NCBI GenBank assembly: GCA_910589105.1 | Contig: CAJUST010000010.1 | Coordinates: forward strand, 35,184 to 99,183 | From: an uncultured Lachnospiraceae bacterium | GTDB taxonomy: Bacteria; Bacillota; Clostridia; Lachnospirales; Lachnospiraceae | Direction: 5' to 3' | DNA: 64,000 nt | Shown here: positions 50,583 through 59,392 of the stretch, piece after piece | Layout of the letters: each line of letters starts with the position of its first letter | How positions within the stretch are numbered: the stretch's first letter is position 1 | The notes under the pieces: generated by a model | What the model was told of the DNA's origin: nothing | The model's input: the letters and a program-made list of their open reading frames with translations, nothing else | Databases searched by the model: none | Translations under genes and position numbers: made by a program

Positions 50583-50675
50583 CGAAAATGCCCCTTTCCC
50601 TCGTGTATAATCTGATTATTATAACATAGGGTCTGGCAAAAGTCGATCCTTGTTTTTTCGGGAGATATCCTGCCA

Positions 50676-50704
50676 TTGACAGACGCGAAAGACAGGAATA
50701 GAAT
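50676..50704 (+). promoter_or_regulatory. Promoter of the YtvI-like gene
   Basis: TTGACA, 17 bases, TAGAAT, 35 bases before the ATG. Confidence 0.82.
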
Positions 50705-50739
50705 ACTTAATAGCATTTTTAGAAGGGCCGTGGTTTGGA

Positions 50740-51864
50740 ATGAAACAAACGACAAAATATCTTAAAATTTTTTGTAATCTTGCATGGGCGCTTACAGTCC
50801 TGTTGCTTTTCATCTTCCTTGTCCCAAAGCTTCTTGTATTTTTTATGCCGTTTGTCATAGGTTTTTTGCTCTCGCTGATTGCAAACCCAGTCGCAAGGTT
50901 TCTGGAAAAGAAGCTGAAAATAAAAAGAAAATATGGCACTATGCTGATTATTGTTCTGGTAATTGCGGCAGTCGGTATGCTCTGCTATGGGCTTTGCATA
51001 GCGTTTGCAGTCGGAATACGCGGATTTTTAGACTACCTGCCTACAATGACTTCCAATGCAGAACTGGAAATCACGGCGGCAGTCGAAAGCATGGAGGCTA
51101 TTGTGCAAAAAATCCCCACTTTAAAAAACGTCCAAATGGATCAAATTGGAGACGCGCTGACTGAAATGTTAAGTTCCATGGTTGCGGGAAAAGATTCCGT
51201 CACCATCTCAGCGATTGGCGGCATTGCAAGGAGCATTCCAAATCTTTTAGTCAGCGGGGTAATGGGATTTTTGGCAACGTATTTTTTTATCGCTGACAGA
51301 GACCTTTTAGAAGAATTTGTCAAGACACATCTGCCGGATTCCTTCCAGAAAACCACAATGCAGATGTATGGGCACATTATAAAAGCGGTCGGCGGATATT
51401 TTAAAGCGCAGTTTAAAATTATGGGCGTTATTTATGTGGTTCTTACGGCTGGGCTTATCATTTTAAAAATAAACTACGCATGGCTTATCGGCTTCGGGAT
51501 TGCCTTTTTAGATATGCTTCCGGTATTCGGGACGGGAACTGCGCTTTTGCCTTGGGCGGTAATCAAATTTTTCTCCGGCAGCTATGGGACGGCGGCAGGC
51601 ATGATTTTACTGTATCTTGTGGCGTTATTGGCCCACCAGCTCATACAGCCTAAACTCATCGGAGAATCGGTCGGAATGAATCCATTCGCCACCTTGTTTT
51701 TTATGTATACCGGCTATCAGTTTTCCGGCGTCACCGGAATGATTCTGGCAATTCCGGCAGGAATGCTTCTCATAAACTTATACGAGGCCGGCGCGTTTGA
51801 TACGGTTTTATGGTGTTTTAAAGAAATGATAAAAGATTTCAATCAGTTTCGGAAATTAAAATAA
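50740..51864 (+). CDS. AI-2E family membrane protein, YtvI-like
   Basis: A 374-residue permease-like protein with about seven to eight hydrophobic segments. Family signatures are seen near the end: LPVFGTGTALLPWAVIKFFS and QLIQPKLIGESVGMNPFATL. In spore-forming Firmicutes the YtvI branch is linked to sporulation. Members of this family have also been shown to be Na+/H+ antiporters or exporters, so the substrate is uncertain. A DMT transporter gene follows after 20 bases. Confidence 0.85.
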   Translation: MKQTTKYLKIFCNLAWALTVLLLFIFLVPKLLVFFMPFVIGFLLSLIANPVARFLEKKLKIKRKYGTMLIIVLVIAAVGMLCYGLCIAFAVGIRGFLDYLPTMTSNAELEITAAVESMEAIVQKIPTLKNVQMDQIGDALTEMLSSMVAGKDSVTISAIGGIARSIPNLLVSGVMGFLATYFFIADRDLLEEFVKTHLPDSFQKTTMQMYGHIIKAVGGYFKAQFKIMGVIYVVLTAGLIILKINYAWLIGFGIAFLDMLPVFGTGTALLPWAVIKFFSGSYGTAAGMILLYLVALLAHQLIQPKLIGESVGMNPFATLFFMYTGYQFSGVTGMILAIPAGMLLINLYEAGAFDTVLWCFKEMIKDFNQFRKLK

Positions 51865-51884
51865 AGACAAAAGAAAGGCTCCCT

Positions 51885-52745
51885 ATGAAAAAACAAAAGT
51901 TTCTAAATCCTCTTTTCCTGTTTTTTGCCGCATTCATATGGGGAACGGCATTTGCCGCGCAGAGCGCCGGCATGGAATATATCGGGCCATTTACATTTAG
52001 CGCGCTCCGCTCCTTTATTGGAAGCCTTTTTTTGCTTCCCTTCATCTGGATATTCAAGAAGAAAGACAATGCCAAAAGCAAAATTTCTGACAACATAAAG
52101 GGCGGTTTCGTCTGCGGGCTTGCGCTTTGCGCTGCCGCAAACTTACAACAAACGGCGCTTTTATATGCCAGCGTAGGCAAATCCGGTTTTTTAACCGCCC
52201 TTTATATTATCATTGTTCCGGTAATCGGCGTTTTTCTTGGAAAAAAACTAAACGCCAAGCTTTGCATTGCCTCACTGTGCGCTTTGGCAGGACTGTATCT
52301 GCTTTGCATGAAAACAAATCAAATGAAACTTGAATTTGGAGATATTCTGCTGTTATTGTGCGCCGTGGCGTTTTCTATCCATATATTAGCAATCGATCAT
52401 TACACGCAGAAAGTAAATGGCATAACGCTCTCCTGTATCCAGTTTTTTGTCTGCGGGGCCATCTCCGCCTTCCTTATGTTTGCGTTTGAAACTCCTTCCC
52501 TTCCCGCTATTGCAGACGCGCGCCTGCCTCTGCTCTATGTAGGGATTTTTTCTTCCGGCATAGCCTACACATTCCAGATTATTGGGCAAAAAGGCTTAAA
52601 TCCGGTAGTGGCGTCGTTAATTATGAGCTTGGAATCCGTGATTTCCGCCATTGCCGGCTGGGTTATTTTAGGGCAGACGCTTTCCGGACGGGAAATTGCC
52701 GGATGTGCCGTAATGTTTCTTGCAATACTCATTGCCCAGATTTAA
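51885..52745 (+). CDS. DMT-superfamily (EamA) transporter
   Basis: A 286-residue permease with about ten hydrophobic segments and two EamA repeats (~7-135 and ~150-285). Typical patterns are FAAFIWGTAFAAQSAGMEYI at the start and GLNPVVASLIMSLESVISAI near the end. Such proteins usually export amino acids or metabolites; the substrate is not predictable. AAAGGCTCC precedes the ATG. Confidence 0.9.
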   Translation: MKKQKFLNPLFLFFAAFIWGTAFAAQSAGMEYIGPFTFSALRSFIGSLFLLPFIWIFKKKDNAKSKISDNIKGGFVCGLALCAAANLQQTALLYASVGKSGFLTALYIIIVPVIGVFLGKKLNAKLCIASLCALAGLYLLCMKTNQMKLEFGDILLLLCAVAFSIHILAIDHYTQKVNGITLSCIQFFVCGAISAFLMFAFETPSLPAIADARLPLLYVGIFSSGIAYTFQIIGQKGLNPVVASLIMSLESVISAIAGWVILGQTLSGREIAGCAVMFLAILIAQI

Positions 52746-52803
52746 AAACAACAAACATGAGCGTCTATTCCGTGGAATGGCAGAAAAATACACAGTAAAA
52801 ACA

Positions 52804-52832
52804 TTGAAATTCTGTCAGAAATCTGATAGAAT
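52804..52832 (+). promoter_or_regulatory. Promoter of the NfeD-like gene
   Basis: TTGAAA, 17 bases, TAGAAT, about 38 bases before the ATG. Confidence 0.78.
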
Positions 52833-52870
52833 AGTATAGAATAGTCTGTAAATGAAAGGGGGTTGAATCT

Positions 52871-53341
52871 ATGGCAGAATTTCAAATCACACCTGAATTT
52901 TTCTGGCTGGGGCTTATGATTTTATGTTTAGTAATTGAAGCGGCTACCGTCGGTTTAGCGACAATCTGGTTTGCCGCAGGCGCATTGGCGGCTACGGCGG
53001 CAAGCGTATTGGGAGTTGGGATTTTAGGGCAAATCCTGCTGTTTTTTACAGTATCGCTTGTTCTTTTGACTTTTACAAGGCCATTTGCCTTAAAATATAT
53101 CAGCCCGCATAAGATCCGCACCAACTATGAAGATCTTGTGGATCAAACCGTAAAAATTACAGAATGCGTGGATAATGCGGCAGACAGTGGGACAGCCGTT
53201 TTTCACGGGCAGGCATGGTCAGCCCGAATGTATCGAGACGATTTGACATTAAAAGAAGGGGAGTTGGCGAAAGTAACTGCCATTAAAGGCGTAAAACTCA
53301 TTTTAGCTCCTTTAAATGAGCCGGACGGCAAGGCAGAATAA
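52871..53341 (+). CDS. NfeD-like membrane protein (short form)
   Basis: A 156-residue protein with three hydrophobic segments in the first ~75 residues (FFWLGLMILCLVIEAATVGL, IWFAAGALAATAASVLGVG, ILLFFTVSLVLLTFTRP) and a C-terminal OB-fold domain (VDQTVKITECVDNAADSGTA). Short NfeD proteins commonly work with flotillin/SPFH proteins in membrane microdomains, but no such gene is adjacent. GAAAGGGGG precedes the ATG. A chemoreceptor gene follows after 29 bases. Confidence 0.88.
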   Translation: MAEFQITPEFFWLGLMILCLVIEAATVGLATIWFAAGALAATAASVLGVGILGQILLFFTVSLVLLTFTRPFALKYISPHKIRTNYEDLVDQTVKITECVDNAADSGTAVFHGQAWSARMYRDDLTLKEGELAKVTAIKGVKLILAPLNEPDGKAE

Positions 53342-53370
53342 AATATGAAAGAGCAGGAGGAGACGCAATT

Positions 53371-55128
53371 ATGAATGGAAAAGCAAAAAAGGGACTGCAG
53401 CTAATGGGAAAAATTTCAGTAGTTGTTGCAGCTCCTATGATTATCCTTGTGTTAATCAGCAGTTTAATCGGCATACGGGGAATGGAAGGCATTTCTGAAA
53501 CATTGATTCGGGAACAGCTTCAAAATGGGGCATATTCATTTACGCATATCATGGACGCCGTTTCCGAAAGCGATTACAGATATGAAAACCAGACATTGTA
53601 CAAAGGGGATTTCAATATTACGGAAAACCAATCTATGTTAGAGGATTTTAAGGAAAAAACCGGCATGGATCTTTCCATTATTATTGACGACGTGCGCTGC
53701 GCGACGACAATGGTGGATGCTTCCGGCAAAAACATGAAGGATCAGGCAATTTCACAAGAAGTACATAATGAAATCGTAACTGGGGAAAGCGTATTTGACA
53801 GACTGGAAATCGGCTCGAATGATTACGTGGTGTACTACGAACCGATGAAAAATGAGGAAGGGCAAATTTGCGGCTCCTTGTTTATGGGGTATAACCAAAT
53901 AGAAATCTCGTCTAAAATGAAAGGAAATGTCATACAGCTTGTCTTATCGCTCTGCGCCGTTGCCGTTGTCGCATTAGCGGTCGTAATGCTTTTAATCCGC
54001 TCGATTGGAAAAGTTTTACGCAGCACGGTCGGGCATTTAGAAGAAGTCGCGGACGGCTCAATGGATATCCGGCTGCAGCCACGGATGCTTGTACGCAACG
54101 ACGAACTTGGCGATTTATCCAGATCACTGCAAAAACTGATTGATTCCTTAACGACGATCGTCCGCAATATTATGCAGACCTCAAACGATATAGACGGTTT
54201 TTCCAGCCAGTTTAAAGAATCCTTTGGCTATATCCGTTCCTCCATAAGCAACATTGATTTAGCGGTGGGGGAAATTGCAGAAGGGGCGACGCGTCAGGCA
54301 GGCGACATGCAGGCGGCAAATGAAGAAGTGGGATTAATGGGACAGGCAATCGACACGACTGCCGAAAATGCCGCCGCATTAACGGAAAGCACGAAAAAGA
54401 TGGGGGATTATAACCACTCTGCCAATGACATCTTAACAGAGCTGCTGCAAATTAGCCAGAGAACGAATGAATCCATCAACGATGTACAGAAACAGACGGA
54501 CGAGACGAACCATTCCGCATTAGAAATCCAGGAGGCGACGGACTTAATCGCAACGATTGCCGGACAGACGAACCTGCTTTCCCTTAACGCGAGCATAGAA
54601 GCGGCGCGGGCAGGCGAACATGGGAAAGGCTTTGCCGTGGTGGCGGAAGAAATCCGGCAGCTTGCGGATCAGTGCAGTGAATCCGCGGATAAAATTGCAT
54701 ATATTGTCAATACACTGATTGGCAATTCTAACCGCAGTGTATTTAAGATGAATGAAGTAATGGAATCTATGAAAGAACAGAACCAGAAATTGGAAGGGAC
54801 GCTTGACATTTTTAATGGCCTGAATCAAGAAATCTTAACGGTCAGCCAGAAAATCCAGGAAATTTCTTCACAGGTGGACGGTTTGGAAGAAGCTAAATCC
54901 GATGTGCTTGGCCTGCTTCACAATTTATCCGGCATTGCGCAGGCAAATGCGGCAAGCACAGAGCAGACTTCCGCATCCATGACGGAATTAAGCGACATCG
55001 TGGAAGAATGCACAAGGAACACAGAAAGTCTGGTTGCCCTTTCAGGAAAATTGCGTGAAAACACGACGCAGTTCCGTTTAGAAGCGCTGCAAGGCAAACC
55101 AAATCCAGAAATAAAAACAGAAGGGTGA
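53371..55128 (+). CDS. Methyl-accepting chemotaxis protein
   Basis: A 585-residue chemoreceptor. Signal anchor at ~12-30 (ISVVVAAPMIILVLISSLIG), an external Cache-like domain (~35-175), second membrane segment (~190-212), HAMP (~213-270), and the methyl-accepting cytoplasmic coiled coil with the conserved tip TNLLSLNASIEAARAGEHGK and GFAVVAEEIRQLA. AGGAGGAG precedes the ATG. It lacks a CheR-binding pentapeptide at the C-terminus. Likely detects a small extracellular ligand. Confidence 0.95.
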   Translation: MNGKAKKGLQLMGKISVVVAAPMIILVLISSLIGIRGMEGISETLIREQLQNGAYSFTHIMDAVSESDYRYENQTLYKGDFNITENQSMLEDFKEKTGMDLSIIIDDVRCATTMVDASGKNMKDQAISQEVHNEIVTGESVFDRLEIGSNDYVVYYEPMKNEEGQICGSLFMGYNQIEISSKMKGNVIQLVLSLCAVAVVALAVVMLLIRSIGKVLRSTVGHLEEVADGSMDIRLQPRMLVRNDELGDLSRSLQKLIDSLTTIVRNIMQTSNDIDGFSSQFKESFGYIRSSISNIDLAVGEIAEGATRQAGDMQAANEEVGLMGQAIDTTAENAAALTESTKKMGDYNHSANDILTELLQISQRTNESINDVQKQTDETNHSALEIQEATDLIATIAGQTNLLSLNASIEAARAGEHGKGFAVVAEEIRQLADQCSESADKIAYIVNTLIGNSNRSVFKMNEVMESMKEQNQKLEGTLDIFNGLNQEILTVSQKIQEISSQVDGLEEAKSDVLGLLHNLSGIAQANAASTEQTSASMTELSDIVEECTRNTESLVALSGKLRENTTQFRLEALQGKPNPEIKTEG

Positions 55129-55132
55129 TAAT

Positions 55133-55987
55133 TTGAAACTTGGAATCGTTATGGAAGGAGGCGCCAGCCGGACAGTATTTTCGTGCGGCGTGGCGGACTG
55201 CCTTTTAGAAGAACAGATAATGCCGGATTATTTTATCGGCGTGTCGGCAGGGATTGCCTATGGCGTTTCCTATCTTTCCGGCCAGAAAGGCAGAAACCTT
55301 CAACTTATTGAAGAATTTATGTCGGACAAACGCTATATGGGCATAAAATACCTGTTTAACCGTAAGATGAAGTCTTTTTATAATATACCGTTTGTATTTG
55401 ATGAAGTCCCAAATAAACTGCTTCCATTTGACTATGAGGCATTTGCCGCATACAAAGGCGAAGCAGAGGCAGTCGTCACGAATATAAAAACAGGAAAAGC
55501 GGAATATTTTCCGGTTCCAAGGGACAATAAAGATTTTAGCGTGATTATGGCAAGCTGTTCCCTTCCTATTCTGTTCCAGCCGGTTAAAATCGGAAAAAAA
55601 TATTATTTAGACGGCGGCGTTTCAGACTCCATTCCGTTTCAGAGGGCGTTTGAAAAAGGCTGTGACAAAGTCATTGTCGTTTTGACGCGGACAAGGGATT
55701 ATGTGAAAAAAGCGGAAAAAGCAGGAAAAGCGGCGTCCACGCTTTACCACCGTTACCCGAAACTAGTGGAAAGCTTAAAGAACCGCCCCGAAGCGTACAA
55801 TCAGTGCATAAAAGAACTCCGCCGCGCGGAAAAAGCAGGAAAAGTTTTTGTGCTTGCGCCGGAAGATATGATGGGGGTCGGACGCACCGAAGCTTCCGCA
55901 GAGAAATTACGGAAACTTTACCAGCAAGGCTATTACCAGACGAAAGAGAGTATGCACGCGCTGCGTTTATATTTGGAGGAACCTTAA
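55133..55987 (+). CDS. Patatin-like phospholipase
   Basis: A 284-residue acyl hydrolase. The oxyanion hole is EGGASR (~8-13), the nucleophile Ser38 is in GVSAG, and the catalytic Asp160 is in DGGVSD, together the Ser-Asp dyad of the patatin family. It likely releases fatty acids from membrane lipids inside the cell, as no signal peptide is present. TTG start with AAGGGTGA upstream; it begins 4 bases after the chemoreceptor stop, and the MFS gene starts directly after its stop. Confidence 0.92.
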   Translation: MKLGIVMEGGASRTVFSCGVADCLLEEQIMPDYFIGVSAGIAYGVSYLSGQKGRNLQLIEEFMSDKRYMGIKYLFNRKMKSFYNIPFVFDEVPNKLLPFDYEAFAAYKGEAEAVVTNIKTGKAEYFPVPRDNKDFSVIMASCSLPILFQPVKIGKKYYLDGGVSDSIPFQRAFEKGCDKVIVVLTRTRDYVKKAEKAGKAASTLYHRYPKLVESLKNRPEAYNQCIKELRRAEKAGKVFVLAPEDMMGVGRTEASAEKLRKLYQQGYYQTKESMHALRLYLEEP

Positions 55988-57427
55988 GTGGACAGCGGCA
56001 AACGATACAACAATGCCAAATTCTGGCAGATAGGGTTTTTTTCCCTAAATCAAGCGGCGGCAAACCTATATCTTGCTTTGATGGGTTATCTTTCCTACTA
56101 CGCCAATTCGATTGCAGGATTTGGCGTTGTCTTGGTTTCTGGCATTTTAACGGCATTAAACGTATTTGATGCCATGACAGATCCTGTGGTCGGCTTTCTG
56201 CTGGATCGGACAAAGGGGCGGTTTGGAAAATTCCGTCCCTTTATGCTGTGCGGAAACCTCATTATGGCGGCAAGCGCAATCCTGTTATTTTTCACGACGC
56301 ATACAGTCAGCTATCCGTTCCGGACGGCGTATTTTATCCTCTGTTATGGCGCATTTATCTTGGGCTATACCTTTCAAACAGTCGTCGCAAAATCCGGACA
56401 GTCTATCATAACTGACAATCCAAGCCAAAGGCCGCTCACCACCTATTTTGATTCCCTGTATGTAATGGCGGCGTTTGGCGGCTCCGCGCTATTTGTAGGG
56501 AACTATCTTGCGCCAAAATATGGCGGTTTTACAAATGAAGACCTATTTCAGGAATACGTTTTTTGGGTTGTCCTTACGGGATTTGTCTGCACTGTACTCG
56601 CCATGATTGGAATTGCCCAAAAAGACAAGCCAGAACATTTGGCAAAACACGCCGGAATGAAAAAAATTTATCCTAAAGATTACTGGGAGATCGTCAAAAA
56701 CAATAAACCGATCCGAATGCTGATCTTTGCGGCATGTACAGATAAATTTGCCGCAACTGTCTACTCACATACGACTGTAGGCGTTATGCTCTATGGAATT
56801 TTAATGGAAGATTATGGGATTTCCGGCTTAATTGGCGTTGTCACTGCCCTTCCAACGATGTTTGTCGTCAGCGCAGGCATCCGCGCGGCCCAGAAAATCG
56901 GACAAAAAAAGACGCTTGTACTGTTTACGTCCCTTGGCATTTTCTTTCAGGCTCTTATGTTCTTTGTCCTGCTTTCCGGACAAATTAACACGGTAAGCTT
57001 TTCCCCCAAAAAAGTAAACGCAATTACCATTTGGTTTACGGGTATTTATATTTTGTTAAACGGCTGTAAATCCATTACAAATAACATGGTCGTCCCGATG
57101 ATTGCCGATTGTTCCGATTATGAGCGGTGCCGGAGCGGAAAATTTGCTCCGGGGCTTATGGGCGCTCTGTTCTCTTTTGCTGACAAAGTGTTTGCGGCGT
57201 TTGGGACGGCATTTGTCGGCATTGTCATGTTTTTTATGGGTTACAACAGAAGGCTTCCACAAATTGGGGACGCGCTGACCCCTGAATTAAAATGGACGAC
57301 GCTGTTTTTATATTGCGGCGCTCCAATCTTAGGCTGGGTATGTTCACTGATAGCAATGCGCAGTTATACATTAGATAAAAAACAGATGCACGAGATTACA
57401 AAACGCCTGCATGAAAAAGAAAATTAA
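55988..57427 (+). CDS. MFS transporter, glycoside-pentoside-hexuronide:cation symporter family
   Basis: A 479-residue permease with twelve hydrophobic segments. The loop FDAMTDPVVGFLLDRTKGRFGKFRP after the second helix is the classic MelB/GPH signature (cation-binding Asp residues and the basic R-G-K-F-R-P). GTG start with GGAGG in the end of the patatin gene. Probably imports a sugar, glycoside or similar compound by Na+ or H+ symport; no sugar-use genes are nearby. Confidence 0.92.
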   Translation: MDSGKRYNNAKFWQIGFFSLNQAAANLYLALMGYLSYYANSIAGFGVVLVSGILTALNVFDAMTDPVVGFLLDRTKGRFGKFRPFMLCGNLIMAASAILLFFTTHTVSYPFRTAYFILCYGAFILGYTFQTVVAKSGQSIITDNPSQRPLTTYFDSLYVMAAFGGSALFVGNYLAPKYGGFTNEDLFQEYVFWVVLTGFVCTVLAMIGIAQKDKPEHLAKHAGMKKIYPKDYWEIVKNNKPIRMLIFAACTDKFAATVYSHTTVGVMLYGILMEDYGISGLIGVVTALPTMFVVSAGIRAAQKIGQKKTLVLFTSLGIFFQALMFFVLLSGQINTVSFSPKKVNAITIWFTGIYILLNGCKSITNNMVVPMIADCSDYERCRSGKFAPGLMGALFSFADKVFAAFGTAFVGIVMFFMGYNRRLPQIGDALTPELKWTTLFLYCGAPILGWVCSLIAMRSYTLDKKQMHEITKRLHEKEN

Positions 57428-57484
57428 AGAAAGTTTAAGCACCGAACATTAGAAGATTCATACTATACTTATGGGAGGTGCGAA

Positions 57485-58285
57485 ATGAACGAACTTGTTA
57501 TTTACGCATTAGCGGCCACGCTTTGCACATGGTTTCTCACAGCGCTTGGCGCGGCTACCGTAGTTTTTTTTAAATCACCGAATCCAAAAGCCTTAAACTT
57601 AATGCTGGGTTTTGCATCCGGCGTAATGATTGCCGCAAGTTTCTGGTCCCTTTTACAGCCTGCCATAGAGCAGGCAAAAGAGACATTGTCCGTCCCAGCC
57701 TATCTCGTCGTAACGGCTGGTTTTCTCTGCGGCGCCGTCTTTATGTGGGGCTCCGATCAAATCGTGTCTTTTGCAAGAAAAAAGGCAGACAGCGCACAAG
57801 GCAGGCCCGATGAACGGCAAAACAGGATTTTCATGCTTGCCATGTCCATCACCCTGCACAATATACCGGAAGGCCTAGCCGTCGGCGTTGCGTTTGGCGC
57901 GTTGCAAAACAAAGCTTATACGGCAGAATCCTTACTGGGCGCCATAACAGTTGCCGTTGGAATCGGCTTACAGAATTTTCCGGAAGGCGCCGCCGTCTCC
58001 CTGCCTCTGCGCAGAGAAGGCTGTTCCAGGAAACAAAGCTTTCTCATCGGTCAGGCTTCTGGCATAGTCGAGCCTGCCGCCGGAGTAATCGGGGCGCTGC
58101 TCGTCGTCTATGCAAAGCCCATTCTGCCGTTTTCTCTTTCTTTTGCCGCTGGCGCAATGATTTTAGTGGCAGTCCATGAACTGATTCCCGAATGCCAGAG
58201 AAACCAGAAAACGCATCCCTACTTTGCAACAACAGGCATAGTAATCGGTTTTGCAGTCATGATGCTGTTAGACACCTGTTTTTAA
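57485..58285 (+). CDS. ZIP-family metal transporter (GufA type)
   Basis: A 266-residue membrane protein with eight hydrophobic segments. The metal-binding motifs of helices 4 and 5 are present: HNIPEGLAVGVAFG (~122-135) and QNFPEGAAVSLPL (~162-174), and VAVHELIPE lies in helix 7. It imports divalent metals, most likely Zn2+. GGGAGGTG precedes the ATG. Its stop overlaps the convergent zinc-dependent phospholipase-like gene by 4 bases. Confidence 0.94.
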   Translation: MNELVIYALAATLCTWFLTALGAATVVFFKSPNPKALNLMLGFASGVMIAASFWSLLQPAIEQAKETLSVPAYLVVTAGFLCGAVFMWGSDQIVSFARKKADSAQGRPDERQNRIFMLAMSITLHNIPEGLAVGVAFGALQNKAYTAESLLGAITVAVGIGLQNFPEGAAVSLPLRREGCSRKQSFLIGQASGIVEPAAGVIGALLVVYAKPILPFSLSFAAGAMILVAVHELIPECQRNQKTHPYFATTGIVIGFAVMMLLDTCF

Positions 58286-59250
58286 GGGATATAAGGAGAA
58301 GCGGAAAGCCCGCTGTGATAACACCGGTTGCCTAACAGCCCAAGCAGCCTTGAGACGGCTTTCGCTTCTTCTTTTGCAGTATGCTGTCTCGAAAAAAAGC
58401 GGGCGATCACGTTTAACATAACTGTATACTCCCTAAGAGAACGTTCAAACAAATCAAAAAAACTTTCCGTCGATTCCAACTCCGGCTCCCATGGGTTTTG
58501 CCAAAGGCGGTGCCTGACATTACACGGATCTTTTAGGGAAAGCGAGCGGTCAGCCGGCACCAGAGGGGATAACAGGGGATACCCCGGAACAACCGTTTCT
58601 ATTCTTCTTATCACGGCTTTTTTCTTTCCGGTCGGATCATAAAGCAATTTTGCGGACAACTGCATCGCATGAATTGCCTGCACAATCCGCCGTCTTGTAA
58701 TGCCAAGCCTTGGATATGCTTTTGAAAACGCGTAGTACAGCATGGCGGAAATAGTCGTCTGCTGTTCTTTTGACAAAGCGATGGTCTCATTTTGGTGAAA
58801 TTCGCTGGGCTGTTTATTCAAACAGCGGTTTAACAAAATTGCGTCAATTTCCGTTTCCAGACGGATATGCTGGCCGATATAGCCTTTTGGCTTTTTATTG
58901 TAATGCGTCATGGCATATACATACGGGTGGCATTTGGTGTCCAACAGATAATGTCCGATAAACCCTAAAATATAGGCGTGCGCAGTCTGCTGTTCTTTTT
59001 TCTCAGGAAAAATCCTTAAGCTTTCAAACAGATATTGGAGAAATTCCTTCGTATCTGCCGTATGCGCAACGGAACCCGGATTTTTTTTCGATGACAGAAA
59101 AGAAAGGACGTCATAAAAGAAAATGTCAGGTCCCTGCAAGCCTAATGAAAAGACCGTGTGGTACTTTTGTATAATCCGTTTGAGGGCGGAAGGCGCTAAA
59201 AGCTGGTACGTCTGCTGCCCAAATAAATAATGGGTAGTAAAGCCGGGCAT
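58282..59250 (-). CDS. Zinc-dependent phospholipase C family protein
   Basis: A 322-residue protein of the PLC/S1-P1-like fold. Candidate metal ligands: His6-His7 in GFTTHYLFG, Asp in GLQGPDIFFYD, His in VAHTADTKEF, and the key HAYILGFIGHYLLDTKCHP motif (H...HxxxD). There is no signal peptide, unlike secreted phospholipases C, so it probably acts in the cytoplasm; the true substrate is unknown. AGGAGGT precedes the ATG. Confidence 0.87.
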   Translation of the reverse strand: MPGFTTHYLFGQQTYQLLAPSALKRIIQKYHTVFSLGLQGPDIFFYDVLSFLSSKKNPGSVAHTADTKEFLQYLFESLRIFPEKKEQQTAHAYILGFIGHYLLDTKCHPYVYAMTHYNKKPKGYIGQHIRLETEIDAILLNRCLNKQPSEFHQNETIALSKEQQTTISAMLYYAFSKAYPRLGITRRRIVQAIHAMQLSAKLLYDPTGKKKAVIRRIETVVPGYPLLSPLVPADRSLSLKDPCNVRHRLWQNPWEPELESTESFFDLFERSLREYTVMLNVIARFFSRQHTAKEEAKAVSRLLGLLGNRCYHSGLSASPYIP

Positions 59251-59392
59251 AATGTTACCTCCTGAATCAGATTTATTCTAAGTCCCATTATAACCTGAAT
59301 AGAAAAAAAATAAAGTGTTTTTTTCAGTTCCCCGACGCTTCTTACTATTTTAAAAGTTGATTTTTTCCACCGGTTGTTTTAAGATATTGCGT

